Under the pieces are notes generated by a model. That model ran no database searches. It was not told the DNA's origin and saw only the letters and a program-made list of their open reading frames with translations. Shown in pieces: positions 1 to 4,735 of a DNA stretch of 5,657 bases; positions within the stretch are counted from its first letter, which is position 1; every line of letters begins with the position of its first letter. Origin of the DNA: JANNGZ01 sp031404155 (GTDB taxonomy: Bacteria > Pseudomonadota > Gammaproteobacteria > Burkholderiales > Burkholderiaceae_C). The stretch covers positions 1-5,657 of the forward strand of contig JANNGZ010000304.1 of NCBI GenBank assembly GCA_031404155.1. The letters are read 5' to 3'. The position numbers and the translations under genes were made by a program.

Positions 1-28
1 CTCCGGGGACACCGCCCCAAGACAAGCC

Positions 29-33
29 AGGAG
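29..33 (+). promoter_or_regulatory. Shine-Dalgarno of the DUF1328 gene
   Basis: An AGGAG core lies 7 nt before the ATG at 41. It supports translation of the 54-aa gene, which could be overlooked because of its size. The remaining bases of 1-40 show no recognisable coding or promoter signal. Confidence 0.75.
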
Positions 34-40
34 CCCCGCC

Positions 41-205
41 ATGCTGCATTACGCCATCACGTTTCTCGTCATTGCCTTGATCGCGGCGTTGCTCGGCTTC
101 ACCGGCATCGCGGCCGGCGCCGCGGGCATCGCCAAGATCCTGTTCATCGTCTTCGCCGTGCTGGCAGTGGCCAGCTTCCTCTTCGCACTCACCAAAAAGA
201 GCTGA
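41..205 (+). CDS. DUF1328 / YtjA-family small membrane protein
   Basis: The reading frame runs from ATG to TGA and encodes 54 residues beginning MLHYAITFLVIALIAALLGF. Almost the whole protein is hydrophobic. Two membrane segments (about residues 4-24 and 31-50) are joined by a short turn rich in Gly and Ala (GIAAGAAGIAK), and the protein ends in a basic tail (TKKS). This size, the opening and the GIAAGAAGIAK turn match the DUF1328 (YtjA) family of inner-membrane proteins. The family has no established biochemical function and often sits among stress-induced envelope genes. An AGGAG Shine-Dalgarno 7 nt upstream fixes the start. The DUF883 gene follows after 105 bp on the same strand. Family assignment is firm; the stress role is inferred from relatives and context. 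Confidence 0.9.
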   Translation: MLHYAITFLVIALIAALLGFTGIAAGAAGIAKILFIVFAVLAVASFLFALTKKS

Positions 206-235
206 GTTCGTTCGCTTGCGCGAGGACCGGACGCC

Positions 236-296
236 TCACGCCTCACCCCGACTGGTTTTCCGCACGTCACGTCCCTGTCACGTCACTTCACCTCAC
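236..296. repeat. Cluster of TCAC tetramers in the DUF1328-DUF883 gap
   Basis: The tetramer TCAC occurs seven times within 61 bases, starting at 236, 243, 267, 278, 283, 288 and 293. Some copies sit in longer near-repeats (CCTCAC at 234, 241 and 291; GTCACGTC-type copies at 266-285). The cluster occupies most of the 105-bp intergenic gap and ends just before the Shine-Dalgarno of the DUF883 gene. It may be a degenerate tandem repeat, a protein-binding region or compositional chance. Confidence 0.4.
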
Positions 297-310
297 CCAA
301 AGGATCCATC

Positions 311-688
311 ATGATTGCCAACAAGCCCTTCGAACAGCCCGCCAGCATGGCCGACCAGGCCGCGCAGTCCGCCGACCAGGCGATCCGCTCGACCCAACGT
401 GTCGCCAACGAAGTTCTGGACGGCGCCGCCGGCGGTGTTGAATCGCTGCGCAGACAGGCCGAGCCGCTGATCAACCGTGCCACCGAACAGGCCAGCGCGC
501 TGGCGCAGCGGGGCATCGACGCGGTGCGGGACAGCTCGCAGCAGCTGCGCGACAAGGCGCTGCGCGCCACGGACAGCACGGTGAACTATGTCAAGGACGA
601 GCCGGTCAAGGCGATGTTGATCGCCGCGGCCACCGGCGCCGCGCTGATGGCGATGATCAGCTTGATGACCCGTTCACGCGACCGCTAG
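311..688 (+). CDS. DUF883 (ElaB/YqjD-type) tail-anchored membrane protein
   Basis: This 125-aa protein has the layout of the DUF883 family (ElaB, YqjD, YgaM). A polar Gln/Ala/Arg-rich helical region spans about residues 12-90, with repeated Ala-Gln-Ser and Asp-Gln-Ala patterns that suggest a long amphipathic or coiled-coil helix. It is followed by a DEPVKAM junction, one C-terminal membrane helix (about 99-119) with small-residue spacing (AAATGAAL), and a basic tail (TRSRDR). In E. coli YqjD and ElaB anchor to the inner membrane through this C-terminal helix and bind ribosomes in stationary phase. Whether this homologue does so is inference. AAAGGA at 299-304, 6 nt before the ATG, supports the start. 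The holin-like gene follows after 52 bp, the same neighbour order as yqjD-yqjE. Confidence 0.87.
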   Translation: MIANKPFEQPASMADQAAQSADQAIRSTQRVANEVLDGAAGGVESLRRQAEPLINRATEQASALAQRGIDAVRDSSQQLRDKALRATDSTVNYVKDEPVKAMLIAAATGAALMAMISLMTRSRDR

Positions 689-740
689 ACCGGCTCCGCG
701 CTGACGCTGCGCCTGCCACGCTGCCCTGCCGTCAATTCCG

Positions 741-1127
741 ATGCTGCACCCCCTGTTCCACCTGATCGCGACGCAGCCGCAGTTGCTGGCCGAACATGCG
801 TCGGCCTACGCCGAGCTGGCCGCGGTGGAAATCGGCAGCGCCTCGGCGGCGTGGCAACGGCGCGCGCTGCTGAAAGTGTTGGCGCTGTGCTGCGGCTTGA
901 TCGCCCTGGTGCTGGCGGGTGTCGCTCTGATGCTCTGGGGCACCTTGCCCCTGGCGCAGATGCCTGCGCCTTGGGTCTTGTGGGCCACGCCGGGGGCGCT
1001 CGCGCTGCTGGCGTTGGGCTGCTGGCTCGCGGGGCTGGCGAGTCCGGCGCCGGGCGGCAACTTCATCGGCCTGCGCCGGCAATGGCAAGCCGACCTCTCA
1101 CTTTTGCGAGACGCGAGCGCACCATGA
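741..1127 (+). CDS. YqjE / phage-holin-superfamily (holin 3_6-like) membrane protein
   Basis: This 128-aa protein has a short amphipathic N-terminal region (about 1-43, with HASAYAELAAVEIGSASAAW). Two membrane helices follow (about 44-66, ALLKVLALCCGLIALVLAGV, and about 77-100), then a Gly/Pro linker and an amphipathic tail (FIGLRRQWQADLSLLRDA). The pattern of an EL-rich helix followed by two helices separated by a short polar loop is typical of the YqjE/holin 3_6-like family, whose members usually sit beside DUF883 genes. These are housekeeping or stress membrane proteins rather than phage lysis proteins, and no phage genes are visible here. No clear Shine-Dalgarno precedes the ATG at 741, so coupling to upstream translation is possible. 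Its stop overlaps the next start as ATGA at 1124-1127. Confidence 0.78.
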   Translation: MLHPLFHLIATQPQLLAEHASAYAELAAVEIGSASAAWQRRALLKVLALCCGLIALVLAGVALMLWGTLPLAQMPAPWVLWATPGALALLALGCWLAGLASPAPGGNFIGLRRQWQADLSLLRDASAP

Positions 1128-1639
1128 CCCCCACGCCGGAGCCGACACAACGCTTGGACCTGTCGCGCGAGCGCTTGCGCCTGGCGATGCACTGCAAGGA
1201 GCGGCCGGCCCGCCGCGACTCCCCCGCGTCAAGCCAGCCCGAGAGCCGGAGCAGCAGCACGGTCGACTGGCTCGACAGCCTGCGCGCGCTGCCCGGTGCG
1301 GGCATCGTCATCGACGCGGTCAGCCAATGGTGGCAACGCAGCCCACTGCGCCTGGCCAGCCTGGTGGCCGGTGACGCGACAAGGACGGTGGTTCGGCCGT
1401 TGGCGCAACGCCACCCGCTCGGCTTGCTGGTCGGTGCGGTCTTTGTAGGCGGGCTGTTCGCCTGGAGCCGCCCCTGGCGCTGGATGATCAAACCCGCCTT
1501 GTTCGCCGGGCTGCTGCCGCAAATCGTCTCCAGCGCCGTGGCACAAGTGCCGCTGCAGGCCTGGGTGACGGCCCTGTTTGACACCACCGCGCAACCGAAG
1601 CCGACGGCACAGGCCGAGTCACCAGCGGCCCGCGGTTGA
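1124..1639 (+). CDS. Uncharacterised two-helix membrane protein in the yqjK position
   Basis: The gene encodes 171 residues from the ATG at 1124, which overlaps the TGA of the holin-like gene (ATGA) and indicates translational coupling. The frame stays open further upstream, but that extension lies wholly inside the holin-like gene and has out-of-frame composition, so I chose the coupled ATG. The N-terminus is basic and helical (RLDLSRERLRLAMHCKER, residues 10-27). A Ser-rich linker follows (about 33-46), then a Trp-containing amphipathic stretch (49-71, including SQWWQRSP). A membrane helix lies at about 98-114 and a second hydrophobic helix at about 121-141, and the tail is Ala/Pro/Gln-rich. 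I do not recognise a named domain. In gene order it sits where yqjK sits in enterobacteria, but it is longer and clear homology is not visible. An inner-membrane partner of the two preceding proteins is plausible. Confidence 0.78.
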   Translation: MTPTPEPTQRLDLSRERLRLAMHCKERPARRDSPASSQPESRSSSTVDWLDSLRALPGAGIVIDAVSQWWQRSPLRLASLVAGDATRTVVRPLAQRHPLGLLVGAVFVGGLFAWSRPWRWMIKPALFAGLLPQIVSSAVAQVPLQAWVTALFDTTAQPKPTAQAESPAARG

Positions 1640-1653
1640 TTCGCGCGCCGGAT

Positions 1654-2031
1654 TCAGCCGGTCGAGACTTCGCCGCGGCGGCTGTCTTCGTGGGTCAGCG
1701 TGTTGTGCAGCTGGTCGAGCGCCACGACACACTCGAGCACGCCCGCACGCAAGTGCGCGGCGGCGTTGGCGGCGGACTCGCCGTCGCGTTCGGTCGCCGT
1801 ATGCAGCGGCCGGTCACTCGCCAGCCAGGTGAGCCGCGCCTTGACGGCGCAAAACAGCGCATCCCAATCGTCGAGCGCCACGTCGGCCAGCCAGGCGGCT
1901 TGGGTTGTGGCCGTGTTCGCGCTGGGCATCGAGCTCAGCGCGCCGTTGCCCTTGTGGATCGCGGTGTCCGAAGCCGGTGCGGGCTCGTTCGGCCTTGAAC
2001 CAGGCCACGGACCTTCAGTTTTCAGCATCAT
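1654..2031 (-). CDS. Hypothetical 125-aa protein with a helical C-terminal core
   Basis: The start is the first of two adjacent ATG codons (MMLKTEGPW), set by an AGGAG Shine-Dalgarno 6 nt upstream. The frame remains open for 225 more codons upstream, but that part is Arg/Ser/Thr-rich noise overlapping the next gene out of frame. The protein has a polar Pro/Ala-rich N-terminal third (1-43) and no signal peptide or membrane helix. Two probable helices follow: about 49-72 (LADVALDDWDALFCAVKARL) and about 88-115 (HLRAGVLECVVALDQLHNTL), with Cys61 and Cys101. The LDDWDALF and VLECVVALDQLH segments look like a real conserved core, but I cannot name the family. It is convergent with the left cluster, with 14 bp between stops, and lies 166 bp downstream of the acidic protein gene on the same strand. 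Confidence 0.75.
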   Translation of the reverse strand: MMLKTEGPWPGSRPNEPAPASDTAIHKGNGALSSMPSANTATTQAAWLADVALDDWDALFCAVKARLTWLASDRPLHTATERDGESAANAAAHLRAGVLECVVALDQLHNTLTHEDSRRGEVSTG

Positions 2032-2037
2032 CAAAAG

Positions 2038-2042
2038 CTCCT
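2038..2042 (-). promoter_or_regulatory. Shine-Dalgarno of the 125-aa hypothetical gene
   Basis: AGGAG on the minus strand lies 6 nt before the first ATG at 2031-2029. This site decides the start and excludes the much longer open frame upstream. Confidence 0.7.
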
Positions 2043-2150
2043 GTGGGCAGCGGGCGGCCGCAGGGCGATGAGTTCGTGGGCTGCGGGGACAAGTGGGCAC
2101 GTGAGAACGGGCTCCACTGGCGCACTGTGACCCAACGCCGCCGTGCCATC

Positions 2151-2166
2151 TGTGCGGCTGCGCACA
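2151..2166. other. Perfect 6-bp hairpin with a tetraloop in the 2032-2197 gap
   Basis: TGTGCG (2151-2156) and CGCACA (2161-2166) are perfectly complementary around the 4-nt loop GCTG. The hairpin lies about 30 nt past the stop of the acidic-protein gene on the minus strand. Neither strand has a T-run after it, so it is not a standard intrinsic terminator. It could be a 3'-end or mRNA-stability structure. Nothing else recognisable occupies this 166-bp gap. Confidence 0.4.
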
Positions 2167-2197
2167 CTGACAAATCCTTACTCGATCCAGCGGGCGC

Positions 2198-2767
2198 TCA
2201 GCTACGCCCGGACCGCGGTCCCTGGCGATCGAACAGCCAGCGCCAGAGCCGCGTGACGCCGCCCTTCCCGGTGGATCCATCGGGCGCTGGCGTGTCTTCG
2301 TCGGCGTCCGGTTCCGGCACTTCGCAGGCGCGCATATCCCAAACCATCGGATCGGAGTTCGGGTCAAAGTCCGGCTCGTTCGGGCCGCGGTCGATGCGCG
2401 TGTAGACCTCCAGAAAATCGTCATCGTGCGGCGCCACCGAGACGCTGTAGAGGTCCGGTTCAGGCGCCGCCCGCGGCATCGGCTCCTGCTCCGGCTCCGG
2501 CTCCTGCTCCGGGTCGGGCAAGACGTACAAGGCGACGCCCGGCCGTGCCACCGCGGCGCGCCCGGCGGGGACACTGCGCTCTTCTTCGGTGTTCGCTCGC
2601 AGCCGCGACTCGTGCAGCACCTCGTCGATGCTGCTGGCGTCAAGCTCCTTCCCGATTTGCTGGTCCAGTTCTCGCGCGCACTCCGCGAACATCTGGTCGA
2701 GCGCATCGGGCTGCGGCCGGAGCTGTGCGGCCGACTCGTGGTCGGGCAGTTTCGGCTTGCGGTCCAT
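2198..2767 (-). CDS. Hypothetical acidic protein with an EPEQEP repeat
   Basis: From the ATG at 2767 the protein is 189 aa (MDRKPKLPDHESAAQLRPQP). An in-frame TTG at 2782 and GTG at 2770 are alternative starts, and none has a clear Shine-Dalgarno. By my count there are about 42 Asp/Glu against 21 Lys/Arg, so it is strongly acidic. A probable amphipathic helix lies at about 20-54 (DALDQMFAECARELDQQIGK). A PEQEPEPEQEP low-complexity run spans 86-96, a DDD-containing segment 115-126 and an Asp/Asn/Pro-rich part 129-144. The C-terminal tail (VTRLWRWLFDRQGP, 171-184) is amphipathic and aromatic-basic and might touch a membrane or a partner. There is no signal peptide and no full membrane helix. 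I do not recognise the family. The basic 68-aa gene lies 26 bp upstream (11 bp from the TTG), consistent with co-transcription. Confidence 0.72.
   Translation of the reverse strand: MDRKPKLPDHESAAQLRPQPDALDQMFAECARELDQQIGKELDASSIDEVLHESRLRANTEEERSVPAGRAAVARPGVALYVLPDPEQEPEPEQEPMPRAAPEPDLYSVSVAPHDDDFLEVYTRIDRGPNEPDFDPNSDPMVWDMRACEVPEPDADEDTPAPDGSTGKGGVTRLWRWLFDRQGPRSGRS
2481..2510 (-). repeat. Imperfect hexanucleotide tandem repeat encoding the Glu/Pro/Gln run
   Basis: On the plus strand, 2481-2510 is five head-to-tail copies of KGCTCC (K = G or T): GGCTCC, TGCTCC, GGCTCC, GGCTCC, TGCTCC. The 12-mer GGCTCCTGCTCC occurs at 2481-2492 and again at 2499-2510. It is in frame with the acidic gene and encodes alternating Glu-Pro and Glu-Gln pairs. 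Six-base units keep the frame, so copy number could vary without breaking the gene. Confidence 0.75.
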
Positions 2768-2793
2768 CACCGCATTGGACAACTTGTCAGCGG

Positions 2794-3000
2794 TCAGCGC
2801 ACCCGCCTCAGAATCGGCCGCTTTCGCCGCTCGGTCACACCGGCCGGCAGTGAGGTCGTCGGTTCGCCGGGGTCGTGCTCGGTGGCGGGCACATCGGTGG
2901 CGACCTTGCCTGGAGGCGGCGCGCCTTCGGCGGTGAAATCAGCCTGTTGTTGCGCCAGCTTCTTGGTCTTGGGCGCACGCGTCGAAGCAAGTCGATTCAT
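2794..3000 (-). CDS. Hypothetical 68-aa basic protein
   Basis: I chose the ATG at 3000, which gives MNRLASTRAPKTKKLAQQQA. The frame is open back to 3078, but that extension overlaps the 3' end of the PEP-CTERM gene. The start has only a weak purine stretch (GAAAG) upstream. The N-terminus is basic (R3, R8, K11, K13, K14). The middle is Pro/Thr/Glu-rich and probably disordered (DFTAEGAPPPGKVATDVPAT). The C-terminus is strongly basic (RRKRP, RRVR). By my count the net charge is about +6. There are no membrane segments and no cysteines. It lies 43 bp after the PEP-CTERM gene and 11-26 bp before the acidic gene, so it is probably in their transcript. I do not know its function. A basic/acidic pairing with its neighbour is possible but only inferred. 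Confidence 0.62.
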   Translation of the reverse strand: MNRLASTRAPKTKKLAQQQADFTAEGAPPPGKVATDVPATEHDPGEPTTSLPAGVTERRKRPILRRVR

Positions 3001-3043
3001 GATGGATGGCTTTCGTTGCAGGGGTTTCAACACACCGGGCGGC

Positions 3044-3493
3044 TCACACGCGGCGGCGTTGTCGCATATAGGCACCAACCAGCGCCAGCCCGGCGAGCAT
3101 TAGTGCGTAGCTTTCGGGTTCCGCCACCTCCGCGGCCAGCAGCAACCCTTCGATCGCACCGGTCGACCCGTCGTTGCTGGCGGCATCAGCCGTGCCCGGG
3201 TTTGGCGTGGCGAGGGGCGATAGCGCACCCGTATCCTGGGCACTCTCCGGCAGGTCAAGCAAGACGGAACCGGTCCAGACCGGCTCGGCCTGCGCGCCGG
3301 CCGCGAAACTGCCGGCCAGCGGACGCTCGGCGCCAAGCACCACCGCCGGCGCGAGCAGCCAGGCCGCAGCAAACATCGACCTACGGCGCCAGCTTGACGG
3401 AGGGCCGGCGCTACCCGTGCCAGCTCCGCCTTCGCGGCCAAGACAACTCTGCGCCCTGCCGCGAGGCGTGTGCGCAAGTGCCGGGCCGAGCAT
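3044..3493 (-). CDS. Short exported protein with a PEP-CTERM-type sorting signal
   Basis: The 149-aa protein starts at the ATG at 3493, preceded by AAGGAG 9 nt upstream. The frame is open back to 3721, but that part lacks such a signal. The N-terminus has an unusually long basic/Gly-rich leader (1-38), then RRRS and a hydrophobic segment (about 40-54, MFAAAWLLAPAVVLGA) that looks like a signal peptide with possible cleavage after Ala54. An internal ATG at 3376 would begin at that segment. The exported part (about 55-123) is short, Ala/Asp/Pro/Ser/Gly-rich and has no recognised domain. The C-terminus (VAEPESYALMLAGLALVGAY then MRQRRRV, 123-149) fits the tripartite PEP-CTERM signal: motif, one membrane helix, basic cluster. 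Such tails are known to be processed by exosortase/EpsH systems. The first Pro of the usual Pro-Glu-Pro is Ala here (Ala124-Glu-Pro). No exosortase gene is in this window. Confidence 0.8.
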   Translation of the reverse strand: MLGPALAHTPRGRAQSCLGREGGAGTGSAGPPSSWRRRSMFAAAWLLAPAVVLGAERPLAGSFAAGAQAEPVWTGSVLLDLPESAQDTGALSPLATPNPGTADAASNDGSTGAIEGLLLAAEVAEPESYALMLAGLALVGAYMRQRRRV

Positions 3494-3502
3494 GTGGAAA
3501 CG

Positions 3503-3508
3503 CTCCTT
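3503..3508 (-). promoter_or_regulatory. Shine-Dalgarno deciding the PEP-CTERM gene start
   Basis: AAGGAG on the minus strand lies 9 nt before the ATG at 3493. It favours this start over the upstream end of the open frame (3721) and over the internal ATG at 3376. The rest of the 262-bp gap 3494-3755 shows no gene or clear promoter; a weak 5-bp inverted repeat (TGGCG 3582-3586, CGCCA 3599-3603) is the only structure I see. Confidence 0.7.
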
Positions 3509-3755
3509 GATAGGGGTGGCCACACGGGCCAGTGCGGGGCCGCCCTGCCACGATGGCGCAGGCCGCTCGCATCGCCCCCTGTGGCGTTTTGTAGGCGCCG
3601 CCAAGGACGCAGTCTGTTCGTCAGCGCACACAGCAACATCACTTACCCGCGATGCCCCCGGCGCCCTTCGCGCAGCCCCTGCCCGCAGTGCCAGGCTCTG
3701 GTTCATCGCAGGGCAGATCAAGGTATTTCAGGCGGTGCCGCTCGGGGCCGCTTCT

Positions 3756-4223
3756 TCAGACGCGGTGCAACTGGCCGTCCTGCACCCGCACGCGGTCACC
3801 GACCCGCAGGTCGTCGATGCGCTGGTAGTCGAACTGCGCCACGCCGCCGTTGTCCAGCCGAACGCTGACGCGGAAGACATCGCTGTCGTTGTTGCGCTGC
3901 TTCTCGATCTGGTTGCCGACCACGGCACCGCCGATCGCGCCGACGCCGGTGGCCACGTCGCGGCCCGAGCCGCTGCCAATCTGCCGGCCGACCACAGCAC
4001 CGAGCACCGCACCGAGCACCGCGCCGCCACCACTCGTGCGCGCCGAGGCGGGCAACACGTCGATGCCGCTGACCGCGCCGTACTGCGTACCGATTTGCGA
4101 CGAACGAATCGGCGCACCCGGTGCGCTGGATACCGAGTCGCTGGCCACCGGGGTGACAGAGCAGGCGGAGATCACAGACAGCGCTGCGGCGGAACAAAAA
4201 ATGGCAAGCTTGGTTGAACTCAT
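3756..4223 (-). CDS. Glycine-zipper outer-membrane lipoprotein (SlyB / 17-kDa antigen type)
   Basis: The gene encodes 155 aa from the ATG at 4223 (MSSTKLAIFCSAAALSVISA). Upstream in-frame codons back to 4283 would put a polar stretch before the signal peptide, so I rejected them. A lipoprotein signal ends in the lipobox Ile-Ser-Ala-Cys with Cys21 as the acylated residue. Ser at +2 favours outer-membrane sorting. A disordered Ser/Ala/Pro stretch follows. The glycine-zipper 2TM domain is at about 65-104 (GGGAVLGAVLGAVVGRQIGS, then GVGAIGGAVVGNQIE). The C-terminal part is beta-rich (about 116-153, VFRVSVRLDNGGVAQFDYQR, then VGDRVRVQDGQL). This layout matches SlyB/Pcp/17-kDa-antigen lipoproteins, which support outer-membrane integrity; the exact role here is inferred. 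The Shine-Dalgarno is weak (GTGAAG about 5 nt upstream). A 178-bp gap separates it from the DUF1488-like gene. Confidence 0.9.
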   Translation of the reverse strand: MSSTKLAIFCSAAALSVISACSVTPVASDSVSSAPGAPIRSSQIGTQYGAVSGIDVLPASARTSGGGAVLGAVLGAVVGRQIGSGSGRDVATGVGAIGGAVVGNQIEKQRNNDSDVFRVSVRLDNGGVAQFDYQRIDDLRVGDRVRVQDGQLHRV

Positions 4224-4354
4224 GGCAGCTTCACTTTCGGTTGAAAATCGAGGGTGGCGCAGGAGTTCGGCGCCTGATATCAACTGTCGTCGCCCAGGGC
4301 CATGCGGGGTATCGGAGCGCTGCCGCTTGGCGGCTCGGCCGAAGGGCCTTGCGG

Positions 4355-4374
4355 GCGTAGGTTCACGCCTACGC
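4355..4374. other. 7-bp inverted repeat upstream of the glycine-zipper lipoprotein gene
   Basis: GCGTAGG (4355-4361) and CCTACGC (4368-4374) form a perfect 7-bp stem around a 6-nt loop. A 10-bp palindrome, GCGCCGGCGC (4373-4382), overlaps its edge. The structure lies 28-47 nt past the stop of the DUF1488-like gene and about 130 nt before the lipoprotein ATG. No T-run follows on either strand. It could be a factor-independent 3'-end structure or an operator; the sequence does not decide. Confidence 0.45.
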
Positions 4375-4401
4375 GCCGGCGCCGCTATATCGTGCCGGGC
4401 T

Positions 4402-4662
4402 TTACGAGCGCGCGGCGTGCAGGTCGGACTCGCGCAGCATCACCGGCTCGATCGAGCCCTGGGCCACGCGGTGGCGCACCGCGGCGTCGATTTCCGGCGC
4501 GTTGGCGGTATAGGTGGCCAGCGGCTCGTCGTCGCGCGACTGGGCCTGGTAGTGGTAGTGAAGCGTCGCCTGGCCGATGCTGGCGCCGACGAGCTGGCCG
4601 TCGACCATCACCCAGAAGCGCACGCTGGCCGATTCGTTGTGAAAGAAAGCTTCGTGCGACAT
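4402..4662 (-). CDS. DUF1488-like small protein
   Basis: The gene encodes 86 aa, starting at an ATG with a GAGGA Shine-Dalgarno 4 nt upstream (4667-4671). The N-terminal part (MSHEAFFHNESASVRFWVMV) leads into a probable beta-rich half (VRFWVMVDGQLVGASIGQAT, then LHYHYQ). A helical part follows (about residues 49-68, ATYTANAPEIDAAVRHRVAQ) and then the closing strand GSIEPVMLRESDL. The order fits DUF1488 proteins: a strand, Val-Asn/Asp-Gly turn, strand, variable loop, a helix with Ile/Val-Glu-Ala spacing, and a final hydrophobic strand. I assign the family by this resemblance only. DUF1488 has no known function. The protein is soluble, with no signal peptide. It lies 73 bp downstream of the cardiolipin-synthase-like gene on the same strand and may share its transcript. 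Confidence 0.72.
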   Translation of the reverse strand: MSHEAFFHNESASVRFWVMVDGQLVGASIGQATLHYHYQAQSRDDEPLATYTANAPEIDAAVRHRVAQGSIEPVMLRESDLHAARS

Positions 4663-4687
4663 GGTGTCCTCGGGGTTTCAGCGTCCG

Positions 4688-4705
4688 CCGGCTCGGCGCA
4701 GCCGG
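4688..4705. other. GC-rich 6-bp hairpin between the cls-like and DUF1488-like genes
   Basis: CCGGCT (4688-4693) and AGCCGG (4700-4705) are perfectly complementary around a 6-nt loop, about 30 nt after the cardiolipin-synthase-like stop on the minus strand. No T-run follows, so it is a weak candidate for partial termination or mRNA processing between the two genes. Confidence 0.35.
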
Positions 4706-4735
4706 GGCATTGTGCGGCGCCGCGTGTTCCTGCGC

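Noticed and set aside
851..1123. Upstream extension of the 171-aa gene
   Set aside because: It lies wholly inside the holin-like gene in another frame. The ATGA overlap at 1124 gives a natural coupled start.
741..1127. Prophage remnant suggested by the holin-like protein
   Set aside because: The holin 3_6/YqjE family is widespread on chromosomes next to DUF883 genes, and no endolysin, structural or integrase gene is present.
2128..2148. Sigma-54-like promoter (TGGCAC on the minus strand at about 2143-2148)
   Set aside because: The -24-like element is present, but no GC occurs at the required 10-nt spacing; the TTG that follows is about two bases too far.
2032..2706. Long upstream extension of the 125-aa gene, giving a 350-residue open frame on the minus strand
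   Set aside because: The extension is Arg/Ser/Thr-rich out-of-frame sequence overlapping the acidic-protein gene, while a good AGGAG lies directly before the ATG at 2031.
2426..3103. Open frame of 225 codons on the plus strand
   Set aside because: Antisense shadow of the 189-aa and 68-aa genes; its composition is Arg/Leu/Gly-rich with no motif or Shine-Dalgarno.
3174..4217. Open frame of 347 codons on the plus strand
   Set aside because: It lies opposite the PEP-CTERM and lipoprotein genes, which have clear signals (lipobox, glycine zipper, sorting tail). Its own product is Arg/Ala-rich with no domain features.
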